A stretch of DNA of 64,000 nt from Actinomadura opuntiae. GTDB lineage: Bacteria; Actinomycetota; Actinomycetes; Streptosporangiales; Streptosporangiaceae. The position numbers were made by a program, and so were the translations under genes. The stretch spans positions 124,001 to 188,000 of the forward strand of contig NZ_JASNWF010000020.1 of the NCBI RefSeq assembly GCF_030283205.1. The letters run 5' to 3'. How positions within the stretch are numbered: position 1 is the stretch's first letter; each line of letters begins with the position of its first letter. Positions 48,004 through 56,493 of the stretch are shown here, piece after piece. The notes under the pieces were generated by a model. It was not told where the DNA came from and searched no databases. It was given only the letters and a program-made list of their open reading frames with translations.

Positions 48004-48945
48004 ATGAGGTCTCGGCGCACCACCCTCGCGGTCCCCGGCAGCAATCCCCGCTTCATCGAGAAGGCGCAGGGGCTCCCCGCCGACGAGATCTTCCTCGACC
48101 TGGAGGACGCCGTCGCGCCGTCCGCCAAGGAGGGGGCGCGCGCGACCGTCGTCGCCGCGCTCAACGACGGCGACTGGACCGGCAGGATCCGGGTGGTGCG
48201 GATCAACGACCTGGAGACGCACTGGGCCTACCGGGACGTGATCGAGGTCGTCGAGGGCGCGGGCGCGAACCTCGACGCGATCATGCTGCCGAAGGCGTCG
48301 GACGCCACGCACGTCCAATGGCTCGACCGGCTCCTCACCCAGATCGAGCGGGCCATGGGGTTCGAGGTCGGACGCATCGGCATCGAGGCGCAGATCGAGG
48401 ACGCCAAGGGCATGGTGAACATCGACGCGATCGCCGCGTCGTCGCCGCGCCTGGAGTCGCTGGTGTTCGGGCCCGGCGACCTGATGGCGTCCATCAACAT
48501 GAGGACGCTGGTGGTGGGGGAGCAGCCGCCCGGCTACACCGAGGGCGACGCCTACCACTACATCCTGATGCGGATCCTGATGGCCGCCCGCGCCCACGAC
48601 CTGCAGGCCATCGACGGCCCGTACTTCAACGTCCGCGACGTGGAGGCGTTCCGGCGCGTCGCCGAGCGCTCCGCCGCGCTCGGCTTCGACGGCAAGTGGG
48701 TGCTGCACCCGTCCCAGATCGAGGCGGGGAACGCGGTGTTCTCCCCGTCCCAGGACGACTACGACCACGCCGAGCTGATCCTGGACGCCTACGAGCACTT
48801 CACCACCGTCGAGGGACGCGGCGCCGCGACGCTCGGCGACGAGATGATCGACGAGGCGTCCCGCAAGATGGCGCTCGTCGTCGCGGCCAAGGGACGCGCC
48901 GCCGGGATGGCGCGCACCAAGCGCTTCGATCCCTCGGGCACCTGA
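48004..48945 (+). CDS. CitE-like CoA-ester lyase (HpcH/HpaI aldolase family)
   Basis: 313 residues, TIM barrel. RRTTLAVPGSNPRFIEKA start, DEIFLDLEDAVAPSAKEGAR (about 28-47) with the acidic metal ligands, RINDLET near 67, IEAQIEDAKGMVNIDAIAAS near 125, GPGDLMASI near 160 and KWVLHPSQIEAGNAVFSPS near 230. This fits malyl-CoA/beta-methylmalyl-CoA or citramalyl-CoA lyases, useful for propionate or glyoxylate metabolism; no citrate lyase partners are present. -10 TAGCAT (47991-47996) ends 7 nt before ATG 48004, so it is probably leaderless. Confidence 0.85.
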   Translation: MRSRRTTLAVPGSNPRFIEKAQGLPADEIFLDLEDAVAPSAKEGARATVVAALNDGDWTGRIRVVRINDLETHWAYRDVIEVVEGAGANLDAIMLPKASDATHVQWLDRLLTQIERAMGFEVGRIGIEAQIEDAKGMVNIDAIAASSPRLESLVFGPGDLMASINMRTLVVGEQPPGYTEGDAYHYILMRILMAARAHDLQAIDGPYFNVRDVEAFRRVAERSAALGFDGKWVLHPSQIEAGNAVFSPSQDDYDHAELILDAYEHFTTVEGRGAATLGDEMIDEASRKMALVVAAKGRAAGMARTKRFDPSGT

Positions 48946-48995
48946 CGGGACATACCATTCGTCCACACGGGGAAGCCGTCGCGGGAGGGGACCAG

Positions 48996-50399
48996 GTGCC
49001 GGAACCAGCGGATGAGAAGGGCTGGGCTCCGCTCGATCCCGGCATGTCGGGCGAGTCCCCGGACCCGCCGGCACAGCGGCCGCCCATGCCCGGCCCTCCG
49101 CCGCCGCCCGTCCCGCAGCCGCCCGTCCAGCAGCAGCCGCTCCCGCAGGCGCCCGTCCCGCAGGCGCCCGCGGCAGGCTGGACGTGGCCCGCCGACCAGC
49201 ACGCGCAGCAGGCCCCGCCCGCCCCCATGCAGCCGCCTTACTACGGCGCCCAGCCCTATCAGGGTGCTCCGCCCTACCAGGGCCAGTACGCCGCCCCCGA
49301 CCAGCCGCCTTACGGCCCTTACGCGCCGCAGGGGTTCGCCGGGTACGGGCCGCCGCCCCCGAAGGGGCCGTGGACGGTCGGGCCGCCGCCCGGCACGCCG
49401 TTCCACCGGATGGCGCGCACGCCGCTGCACCGCTGGTGGCGGCCGCTCGCCGGCAGCGTCGCGATCGTCCTCGCCGGCATGGCGCTGGCGGTCGGGATGA
49501 TGATCGCGGGGATGGTCGTGCGGGTCGTGGCGACCGGCGACGCCCCGGACATCTCCGGCTCCGACACGGACACGCTCTTCGGAAACTCGACCGCCGACCT
49601 GGCGTTCAACCTCGCCACGATCGCGATCTTCCTGCCGATGGCGCTGCTGGCCGCCTGGCTGCTGCAGCGGCGCAGGCCCGGCACGCTGGCGTCGGTCGCG
49701 GGCCGCCTGCGCGGGCGCTGGCTGCTGACCTGCTGCGGGCTGGCGCTGGCGTTCTGCGCGGTGTCGTACGCGTCCTCGATCATCGCGAGCGCGTTCGTCG
49801 ACGACTCCTCCTCGGGCGGCGAGCACTGGGTCGGCTGGGGCCGGTTCGTCCCCGCCGCCATCGTGATCGTCCTGCTGGTGCCGCTGCAGTCGTCGGCGGA
49901 GGAGGTCGTCTTCCGCGGCTGGCTGCTGCAGGCCGTCGGCGCCTGCGCGCTGGAGAACCGCACCGGACGCGTCGGGCGCGCCCTCAGCGCCGTGTTCCGC
50001 ACCCCCTGGCCCGGGATCGTGATCGGCTCCGCCGCGTTCACGTCCCTGCACGGCTACACCGGCTGGGGCATCCTCGACATCTTCGTCTTCGGCGCGATCG
50101 CGGCCTGGCTCGCGACGCGGACCGGCGGGCTGGAGTCCGGCATCGCCCTGCACGTGTTCAACAACCTGCTGGCGTTCCTCGGCCCGGCCGCGGTCGGGCA
50201 GCTCGACATCGACCAAGGCGACGTCCCGTGGCAGTACGTCGTCGCCGACATCGTGCCAATGGTGCTGTACGCGGCGGCCGTCGTCTGGCTGGCGCGGCGC
50301 AAGCGGATCCAGACCGTCACGCAGGCCCCGGGCGATGCCGCGGGCGTCGACGCGCCGGCCCTCGACGCCGAGCCCGAGCTTGCCTCACGGGCCGAGTAG
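48996..50399 (+). CDS. CPBP-family intramembrane metalloprotease
   Basis: 467 residues. Residues 1-130 are a cytosolic Pro/Gln/Tyr-rich disordered tail (QPPVQQQPLPQAPVPQ, PPYQGQYAAPD). Then about eight TM helices. The CPBP (Abi) motifs are intact: EEVVFRGWLLQ (glutamates near 309), FTSLHG near 350 and HVFNNLL near 388, the Glu and His residues being the metal ligands in type II CAAX proteases. Role in actinomycetes unknown. GTG 48996 follows GGGAGGGG; TACCAT at 48951-48956 may be the -10. Its end overlaps the Nudix gene on the other strand by 15 bp. Confidence 0.85.
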   Translation: MPEPADEKGWAPLDPGMSGESPDPPAQRPPMPGPPPPPVPQPPVQQQPLPQAPVPQAPAAGWTWPADQHAQQAPPAPMQPPYYGAQPYQGAPPYQGQYAAPDQPPYGPYAPQGFAGYGPPPPKGPWTVGPPPGTPFHRMARTPLHRWWRPLAGSVAIVLAGMALAVGMMIAGMVVRVVATGDAPDISGSDTDTLFGNSTADLAFNLATIAIFLPMALLAAWLLQRRRPGTLASVAGRLRGRWLLTCCGLALAFCAVSYASSIIASAFVDDSSSGGEHWVGWGRFVPAAIVIVLLVPLQSSAEEVVFRGWLLQAVGACALENRTGRVGRALSAVFRTPWPGIVIGSAAFTSLHGYTGWGILDIFVFGAIAAWLATRTGGLESGIALHVFNNLLAFLGPAAVGQLDIDQGDVPWQYVVADIVPMVLYAAAVVWLARRKRIQTVTQAPGDAAGVDAPALDAEPELASRAE

Positions 50400-50780
50400 C
50401 CCCCACGTCTCCAGCGCCTCGACCAGCCCCTCCGTCAGCGGCAGTTCCCGCAGCTCGGCAGGGGTGACCCAGCGGACCTCGGCGGCGTCGTCCCCGGCCC
50501 GCAGCTCGCCGCCGACGGCCCGCGCCGCATAGTCGTGGATCTCATAGACGACGCCTCCGGGGCCGGGCCGATCGACCGACCCGGCGAGCGCGCCCACCGC
50601 CACGTCCAGGCCCGTCTCCTCCCGCAGCTCGCGGGCCACTGCGGCGGCGTCGTCCTCGCCCGGCTCGACCCGGCCGCCCGGCACCGACCACAGGCCGACG
50701 CCGGGCGGCCTGCCCCGCCTCACCAGCAGCAGGCGTCCCGCGCCGTCCCGAACGATCCCGCCGACGCACCGCACTCTCAT
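50385..50780 (-). CDS. Nudix hydrolase
   Basis: 131 residues. The Nudix box lies at about 35-57: GGRVEPGE, then REL-REETGL with all acidic metal ligands. The short length and lack of other domains fit (d)NTP or nucleoside-diphosphate-derivative pyrophosphatases of the MutT-like group; substrate not predictable. ATG 50780 is the first possible start. It is divergent from the DUF6758 gene. Confidence 0.85.
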   Translation of the reverse strand: MRVRCVGGIVRDGAGRLLLVRRGRPPGVGLWSVPGGRVEPGEDDAAAVARELREETGLDVAVGALAGSVDRPGPGGVVYEIHDYAARAVGGELRAGDDAAEVRWVTPAELRELPLTEGLVEALETWGLLGP

Positions 50781-50863
50781 GGCACCATTTTGTCGCCCCT
50801 TGCCCGGTCCGCTACCTCGGGGAACTTGACGGCGCGGGGAACCGGCGCGCAGGGTGGGTAATC

Positions 50864-51511
50864 ATGAGGGCGGAGCCCACATGCCCGCGATGCGCGGGTC
50901 CGCTGAGCGCGCCGGGCCTCTGGTCGAGCGACTGGAGCTGCGGCGTGCACGGCGCCGTCCTGCCCCGCCGGCCGTCCCTGCGCCCCGGTCCGGACGGGCT
51001 GGCCGCCGTGCTCCGGGACGCGAGGGTCCCGGTCTGGACGCCCTGGCCCCTTCCGCAGGCCTGGCTCGTCACCGGGTTCCTGACCGTCGGCGACGAGCGT
51101 TCGGGCGCCCGCGCGGCGGCCGTCGCCGTGTCCGGGCCGGGGCTGGTCAGCGGCCCGGCCGACATGGTCCTGATCGCCGAGGAACCGGGCGTCGGCCTCG
51201 GCGGCCACTACGCCGGGCTGGACGGCGGCGACCCCGGCGAGGTGTTCGACGGCAGCCCGCCGGACGCCAAGATCGACGTGAGCGGTCCCGCCGCGACCTG
51301 CGGCCACACGGTGCCCATGTGGACGGTCGGCACGAAAGCGGACCGGGCCGTCTACGTCGGCGAGGCGATGGGCGACTGGCTCTGGGCGGTGCTGTGGCCC
51401 GCCGAGGCCGGGGTGCTGATGCTGGAGCGCCAGAAGCTCCTCGACCTGCGCGAGCCCGGCATGGACCCGGACCTGCCCTACGGCGCCCACAGTCCCCGCC
51501 TCGACGAGTAG
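50864..51511 (+). CDS. DUF6758 family protein
   Basis: 215 residues. The N-terminus has a four-Cys treble-clef-like site (CPRC...GLWSSDWSCGVHG). APGLWSS, VPVWTPWPLPQAWLVTGF and WLWAVLWPAEAGVLMLE are conserved in this actinomycete family, as is the end GAHSPRLDE. Function unknown. Family members commonly precede a PHP phosphoesterase gene, as here. ATG 50864 chosen as first start; no good ribosome-binding site. Confidence 0.75.
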   Translation: MRAEPTCPRCAGPLSAPGLWSSDWSCGVHGAVLPRRPSLRPGPDGLAAVLRDARVPVWTPWPLPQAWLVTGFLTVGDERSGARAAAVAVSGPGLVSGPADMVLIAEEPGVGLGGHYAGLDGGDPGEVFDGSPPDAKIDVSGPAATCGHTVPMWTVGTKADRAVYVGEAMGDWLWAVLWPAEAGVLMLERQKLLDLREPGMDPDLPYGAHSPRLDE

Positions 51512-51524
51512 CCGCGTCTGCGGT

Positions 51525-51558
51525 GCCTGTTAGGAAGCGGGGCCTGTTAGAAAGAGGC
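51525..51558 (+). repeat. 17-bp direct duplication ahead of the PHP gene
   Basis: GCCTGTTAGGAAGCGGG (51525-51541) and GCCTGTTAGAAAGAGGC (51542-51558) are adjacent near-copies (14 of 17 identical). The second supplies the AAAGAGG ribosome-binding site of the gene starting at 51561. Confidence 0.8.
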
Positions 51559-51560
51559 GC

Positions 51561-52415
51561 ATGCGGATCGATCTGCACTGCCACAGCGACGCCTCCGACG
51601 GGACGCGGCCGCCCGCCGAGGTCGTCCGGCGGGCCCGCGCGAACGGCGTGGACGTCCTCGCGCTGACCGACCACGACACCGTCGCCGGCTGGGACGCGGC
51701 GGCCGCCGCGCTGCCGGACGGGCTGACGCTCGTCCCCGGCATCGAACTGTCGTGCAAGCAGGACGGGCGCAGCCTGCACATGCTCGGGTACCTGTTCGAC
51801 CCGTCCGAGCCCGTCCTGGCGGCGGAGCTGGCGCGGATCCGCGACGACCGCGTCATCCGGGCCCGCACCATGGTCGACAAGCTGCGCGAACTCGGCGCGG
51901 ACGTCACCTGGGAGCGGGTCCGTGCGCTGGCGCGGGGCGAGGCCGTCGGGCGGCCGCACATCGCCCGCGCCATGGTCGAGGCCGGTGTCGTGGCGACTCC
52001 CGACGAGGCGTTCACCCCCGACTGGATCGCCGAGGGCGGCCACGCGCACGCCGACCGGTACGCGCTCGACCCCGAGCGCGCGATCCGGCTCGTCCGCGCG
52101 GCGGGCGGGGTGTGCGTGCTCGCGCACCCGCGCACCCGGCGCGGCGGCTACGTCTTCTCCGACGAGGTCATCGTGGCGCTGGCCGCCGCCGGGCTCGCCG
52201 GGATCGAGATCGACCATCCCGACCAGGACGCCGAGGAACGCGCCGCGCTGCGCGCCCTCGCCCGCGACCTCGGCCTGGCCGGCACCGGCTCCAGCGACGA
52301 CCACGGCGCCCTCACCGGCGACCGGCTCGGTGCCGAGACCACCGCGCCGGACGCCTTCGCCGCGCTCGCCGCCGCGTCGTCCGGCGCCGTCGCCCCGGTC
52401 GGGCGACCGGTGTGA
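51561..52415 (+). CDS. PHP-domain phosphoesterase
   Basis: 284 residues. Metal-binding motifs are complete: DLHCHSDASDG (4-14), LTDHDT (36-41), a Glu in GIELSC (about 61), GRPHIAR near 136, HPRT near 193, DHPD near 217 and SSDDHG near 243. Members hydrolyse 3',5'-bisphosphate nucleosides or trim RNA 5' ends (RNase AM type). ATG 51561 follows AAAGAGG. It lies between DUF6758 and MBL-like genes, a common actinomycete order. Confidence 0.9.
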   Translation: MRIDLHCHSDASDGTRPPAEVVRRARANGVDVLALTDHDTVAGWDAAAAALPDGLTLVPGIELSCKQDGRSLHMLGYLFDPSEPVLAAELARIRDDRVIRARTMVDKLRELGADVTWERVRALARGEAVGRPHIARAMVEAGVVATPDEAFTPDWIAEGGHAHADRYALDPERAIRLVRAAGGVCVLAHPRTRRGGYVFSDEVIVALAAAGLAGIEIDHPDQDAEERAALRALARDLGLAGTGSSDDHGALTGDRLGAETTAPDAFAALAAASSGAVAPVGRPV

Positions 52416-52457
52416 TGCGGCCCGGAAGGGGCCGCGAAGCACGGTAGGGTGCCAGGC

Positions 52458-53168
52458 GTGGACGCGCGCATCGAACAGGTGACGACGTCGGGGAAGCTCA
52501 CCCTCGACGACACCGAGTACGACGTCGAGAACAACACCTACATCGTCGGCGACGACGACGAGGTCATCGTGATCGACCCGGCCTTCGACGCCGACGCCAT
52601 CCTCAAGGGGGTCGGCGAACGCGAGGTCATGGCCGTGCTGCTCACCGACGGCAACGAGCACCGCCTCGAGGTGGTGCTCGAGGTGGCCGCCGCCGGTGAG
52701 GAGGACGAGGAGAACTGGGCCCCGATCGCGCTGCACCGCGGCGACCGGGTGCTGTGGCGGGACTACTTCGGCCGCCTCGCCCGCGAGGAGAAGGACGAGG
52801 ACGACGCCAAGGCGCTGCGCTCCCTCGAACCCGACATCTGGCTCGAGGACGGCGGCGTCTTCGAGATCGCCGAGGCCCAGCTGGAGGTGCTGCACACCCC
52901 CGGGCACACGCCCGGCAGCGTCAGCCTCATCAGCGAGCAGCTCGGCGTGCTGTTCTCCGGCGACACCCTGCACCGCGGCCGCCCCGGTTCGATCGGCGGC
53001 GTGTACGACGAGCTCGGCAAGCAGCTGAACTCGATCGGCGCGCTGCTCACCCCGCTGCCCAAGGACCTGCGGGTCCTGCCCGGGCAGGGCGGCGAGACCA
53101 CGGTCGGCGAGGAGGACGCCCGCTGGGAGACCTGGGGCTCGCTCGCCCGCGAGCAGGACGACGGCTGA
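52458..53168 (+). CDS. metallo-beta-lactamase-fold protein with degenerate metal site
   Basis: 236 residues. The fold is clear: NTYIVGDDDEVIVIDPAFDAD (about 25-47), LHTPGHTPGSVSL near 145, LFSGDTLHRGRPG near 165. But the loop that should read H-x-H-x-D-H has TDGNEHR (about 60-66), so all four usual ligands are replaced, and the late GHG motif reads GQG. Only the later His and Asp remain. It may have lost hydrolase activity or use another site. A Glu/Asp-rich insert (EEDEENW, EEKDEDD) is also present. -10 TAGGGT (52445-52450) ends 7 nt before GTG 52458: leaderless. An upstream in-frame GTG (52449) is within the promoter. Confidence 0.8.
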   Translation: MDARIEQVTTSGKLTLDDTEYDVENNTYIVGDDDEVIVIDPAFDADAILKGVGEREVMAVLLTDGNEHRLEVVLEVAAAGEEDEENWAPIALHRGDRVLWRDYFGRLAREEKDEDDAKALRSLEPDIWLEDGGVFEIAEAQLEVLHTPGHTPGSVSLISEQLGVLFSGDTLHRGRPGSIGGVYDELGKQLNSIGALLTPLPKDLRVLPGQGGETTVGEEDARWETWGSLAREQDDG

Positions 53169-53172
53169 CCCG

Positions 53173-54099
53173 GTGTCCGGGGGCGAGCAGCTGGGCTTCG
53201 ACGGGATGCCCCAGCGGCTGTACGCGTGCACGCCGTCCCGGCTGAACACCTGGCTGGACTGCCCGCGCCGGTACCGGATGACCTACCTGGACCGTCCGAT
53301 GCCGCCGAAGGGCCCGCCGTGGGCGCACAACAGCGTCGGCGCGAGCGTGCACAACGCGCTGGCCGGCTGGTGGCGGCTGCCGCTCGCCGAGCGGACCCCG
53401 GAGGCCGCCGGCACCCTGCTGGCGCGCGGCTGGCTGACCGACGGGTTCCGGGACGAGGCGCAGTCTGCGGCGTGGCGCGAGCGCGCCCGCGAGATGACCG
53501 AGCGGTACGCGGCGGGCCTCGACCCGTCCGACGAGCCGATCGGCGTGGAGCGCACCGTCGCGGCCCGCACCGACCGCATCGCCGTGTCCGGCCGCATCGA
53601 CCGGCTCGACGCGCGCGGCTCCGAGCTGGTCGTCGTGGACTACAAGACGGGCCGGCACGTCCTGACGACCGACGACGCGCGCGGTTCGCTCGCGCTGGCG
53701 ATCTACGCGGTCGCCGCGTCCCGCGTGCTGCGCCGCCCGTGCCACCGCGTCGAGCTGCACCACCTGCCGTCGGGCGAGGTCGCGGTCTGGGAGCACACCG
53801 ACGAGTCGCTGCAGCGCCACATCAGGCGCGCCGAGGGCATCGCCGCCGAGGCGTCCGCCGCCGACGACGCCTACCGCGCCCGCGTCCCGGCCCCGCGCCG
53901 TCGCGAGGCCCGCACCCGGGTCGCCGCCGCGCCCGGACGCGAGCCCGCGCCGCCGGTCGACCACGCCCCGTTCGACGAGCTGTTCCCGCCGAACCCCGGC
54001 AGGCTGTGCTCGTGGTGCGACTTCGCCCGCCACTGCCCCGAAGGCCGCGAAGCCGCCCCCCGAAAGGACCCCTGGGCCGCCCTCGCCGACGAGACCTGA
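53173..54099 (+). CDS. RecB-like PD-(D/E)XK nuclease with C-terminal Fe-S cysteines
   Basis: 308 residues. SPSRLNTWLDCPRRYRMTYLD near 20-40 (first Cys), GRIDRLDARGSELVVVDYKTGR near 140-160 (catalytic Asp...Asp-Tyr-Lys) and CSWCDFARHCPEG near 277-289 (three Cys), which with the first Cys would bind a 4Fe-4S cluster as in AddB/Cas4-type nucleases. No helicase is adjacent and no CRISPR array is present. Probably acts in DNA repair. GTG 53173 lies 5 bp after the preceding gene. Its stop TGA abuts the TGA of the minus-strand gene exactly (TGATCA). Confidence 0.85.
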   Translation: MSGGEQLGFDGMPQRLYACTPSRLNTWLDCPRRYRMTYLDRPMPPKGPPWAHNSVGASVHNALAGWWRLPLAERTPEAAGTLLARGWLTDGFRDEAQSAAWRERAREMTERYAAGLDPSDEPIGVERTVAARTDRIAVSGRIDRLDARGSELVVVDYKTGRHVLTTDDARGSLALAIYAVAASRVLRRPCHRVELHHLPSGEVAVWEHTDESLQRHIRRAEGIAAEASAADDAYRARVPAPRRREARTRVAAAPGREPAPPVDHAPFDELFPPNPGRLCSWCDFARHCPEGREAAPRKDPWAALADET

Positions 54100-55008
54100 T
54101 CAGGCTGGCGTAAGAGACCGGCGGGGCGGCCAGCGCCGGGGGTCGCGGAGGCCGTAGAGGCCTTTGCTGGTGTCGTAGCCTTCGGCGGCGAGGTTCTGGC
54201 GGGCGCGTTCCAGCATGTCGCGGGTGTTCTTGGCGAAGGCGTAGTCGTGCAGCTTCTCCGGCACCGAGTTCATCGCGAGGCGGAACGAGCGCAGCGCGGC
54301 GGTGACGGCGGGCTGCGGGACCTCCGGGAGCGCCCCGTACATCCTGCGGGCCCAGTCGGGCAGCGTGTAGTAGCAGAGCGCGCCGAAGGGGAAGTAGCCC
54401 GGCTTTCCGGGCGCGAGGAGCTTCAGGTTCTCCGGCATCGTCGGCCACATCAGGAACCGGACGGTCGCCGCCGCCTCCTCGGTGACGCGCAGGTGCGGGC
54501 GCATGCTCGCCAGGTACCGCTCCATCTCGGCGACGCTGCCGGGGACGTCCTCGGCGTGCAGGCCGACGTAGGTGGCGGTGTGGCGCTGCTCGTGCAGGTA
54601 CCGGTCGGCCATGGCGTCGGTGAGCGGCAGCCCGGCGCGGCGCGCGACCTGGAGGTAGGAGTAGACCTCGGCGCAGTGCACCCAGCGCAGCAGCTCCGGC
54701 TGGTCGAGGCGCTCCTTACTGCCGGTGTCGTGGTTGAGGATCCGCAGGCTGCGGTGGATGTCGCGGACCTTCCTGGCCAGCGCGTCGATCTCCTCGCGCG
54801 TGCCGAACGTGGCGACGCCGACGAAGTCGGCGGTGCGCTGGAGCCGGCCGAACGGGTCCTCCTGGAAGTTGGAGTTCTGCCAGACGCCCCACATGGCCAT
54901 GGGGTGCAGGGCCTGCAGCATGAGGCTGCGCACCCCGCCCACCCACATGGACCGGTCGATGTGGACGCGCCAGGTCACGCTCTCGGGGGGCTGGACGGTC
55001 GCGGACAT
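54100..55008 (-). CDS. MpaB/rubber-oxygenase-like protein (DUF2236)
   Basis: 302 residues. LMLQALHPMAMWGVWQNSNF (about 28-47) and DPFGRLQRTADFVGVATFG (about 50-68) form the family signature; HTATYVGL and WARRMYG blocks follow. The family includes heme-dependent latex-clearing and MpaB-type oxygenases, often beside lipid genes. The true substrate is unknown. ATG 55008 follows GAGGTGG. The upstream gap (55009-55130) has an AT-rich stretch with GTAA/TTAC arms (55043-55058), maybe a TetR site, otherwise nothing. Confidence 0.8.
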   Translation of the reverse strand: MSATVQPPESVTWRVHIDRSMWVGGVRSLMLQALHPMAMWGVWQNSNFQEDPFGRLQRTADFVGVATFGTREEIDALARKVRDIHRSLRILNHDTGSKERLDQPELLRWVHCAEVYSYLQVARRAGLPLTDAMADRYLHEQRHTATYVGLHAEDVPGSVAEMERYLASMRPHLRVTEEAAATVRFLMWPTMPENLKLLAPGKPGYFPFGALCYYTLPDWARRMYGALPEVPQPAVTAALRSFRLAMNSVPEKLHDYAFAKNTRDMLERARQNLAAEGYDTSKGLYGLRDPRRWPPRRSLTPA

Positions 55009-55130
55009 TCCCACCTCACCAGACGTCGTGCGACAAACTGATGTAAGTGTCTCATTACTCGGCAACGGCCGCGACACCGGCCCCCGGCGCGCGGCCGGTG
55101 CCGGTTCCCGCGGGACCCGATCTCCGCAGG

Positions 55131-56336
55131 TCAGCCCTTGATCTGCGTCCAGGCCTGGGTCCAGCGGGAGTAGTCGACGCAGTCGTCCCCGCGGTCGTCG
55201 CCGCAGTCCTTCACCGGCGTCCGCCAGAACGCCAGCCGCCGGTAGAAGTCCGGATCGCCGACGTGGTAGGTCGAGCAGAAGCCCTTCGCGGTGTACGCGC
55301 ACGCCTTGGGGTTGGCCGGCGCCTCGCCGAAGTACTGGGCGACCTGCGCCTGCACCTTCGGCTTGGTGATCCAGTTCATCCACTGGTACATGCACGCCGG
55401 ATGCTGCGCCTTCGAGGAGATCATCCAGGTGTCGGACCAGCCGGTCGCGCCCTCGGACGGGATCGTCGTCGCGACCGGCGCCCGCTCGTCCATCGCCAGG
55501 TTCGCGGTCACCTGCCACGCGGTGCCCGCGTAGTTGTCGGCGCTCTTGAACGACTGGAGCTCGTCGAGGTAGTTCGCCCAGTACTGGTTGACGTTCGGCC
55601 GCTGCTGCCTCAGCAGGTCGATCGCCGCGTCGAACTGCTTGCCGTCCAGCTCGTAGACGTTGTCGATCTTCAGATCCGGGCGGTGCGCCTTCAGGTACAG
55701 CGCGGCGTCGGCGATGTAGATCGGCGAGTCGTAGGCGACGACGTGCCCGGCGGCGGGGGAGTCCTTCTTCCACACCACGTCCCAGGACGTCGGCCGCTGC
55801 GCCAGCTTGTCCGTCCGGTACATCAGCATGTTGGCGCCGTAGCCGTGCGGGACGCCGTACATCTGCCCGTTCACCGAGTTGTACGGCTGGTTCTTCAGGA
55901 ACTGGGCGATGTCGCCGTAGCCGCCGAGCAGGCGCGTGTTGACCGGCGCGACCGTCCCGCCGTAGATGAGCCGCAGCGTCGCGTCGCCGGACGCCGACAC
56001 GCCGTCGTACTTGCCCGTCTTCATCAGCGCGACCATCGAGTCGGACGTGTCGGCCACCTTGGCCTGGACGCGGCAGCCGGTCGCCTTGGTGAAGGGGGTG
56101 ACCCAGTCGGTCTTCGGATCGTTGGAGCCGTCCTCGGCATAGCCGGCCCAGACGACCAGGTCGAGCCTGCCCTCCGAGGCGCCGATCTCCTGCTGCATCG
56201 GGACGTCGGGCGGCGCGGCCGGGCCGGACGACCCGCCGCCGCAGGCGGCGGCCGCGGCGGCCGCCGACAGGACGGCCGCGGCCGCCGCGAGCAGGCGCCG
56301 CACCCGGTGCGCGTGGTTCGGGGTGTTCGCCATCAC
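55131..56336 (-). CDS. extracellular solute-binding lipoprotein (PotD/polyamine-type)
   Basis: 401 residues. Lipoprotein signal: basic start, Ala-rich core, then a lipobox ending in Cys at about 32 (AAAAACGGG). LVVWAGYAEDG near 60, VPHGYGANMLMYRTDK near 155, NYAGTAWQVTANL near 250 and WMNWITKPKVQAQVAQYFGEAPANP near 325 fit the spermidine/putrescine-type periplasmic family (PotD/PotF). The permease and ATPase genes expected beside it are not in the window. -10 TACGAT (56350-56345) ends 8 nt before the GTG at 56336, so a leaderless start is likely; ATG 56333 follows directly. Confidence 0.85.
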   Translation of the reverse strand: MMANTPNHAHRVRRLLAAAAAVLSAAAAAAACGGGSSGPAAPPDVPMQQEIGASEGRLDLVVWAGYAEDGSNDPKTDWVTPFTKATGCRVQAKVADTSDSMVALMKTGKYDGVSASGDATLRLIYGGTVAPVNTRLLGGYGDIAQFLKNQPYNSVNGQMYGVPHGYGANMLMYRTDKLAQRPTSWDVVWKKDSPAAGHVVAYDSPIYIADAALYLKAHRPDLKIDNVYELDGKQFDAAIDLLRQQRPNVNQYWANYLDELQSFKSADNYAGTAWQVTANLAMDERAPVATTIPSEGATGWSDTWMISSKAQHPACMYQWMNWITKPKVQAQVAQYFGEAPANPKACAYTAKGFCSTYHVGDPDFYRRLAFWRTPVKDCGDDRGDDCVDYSRWTQAWTQIKG

Positions 56337-56493
56337 GCTGAGAGATCGTAGGGCTATTTTTGGTCACGTGCGCACACAAAATGTGATGATCTGGGAACTG
56401 TCGACACACGACGCGAGATCGCCCTAGGCTTCCGTGCGTTCCGCGCAACCCCCTCGGCCCCACCAGCCCCTACGAGCGAAAGTCGTCACCGAA

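Noticed and set aside
53173..54099. Cas4 of a CRISPR system
   Set aside because: The nuclease has Cas4/AddB-like cysteines, but there is no array or other cas gene, and it sits in a conserved house-keeping gene order.
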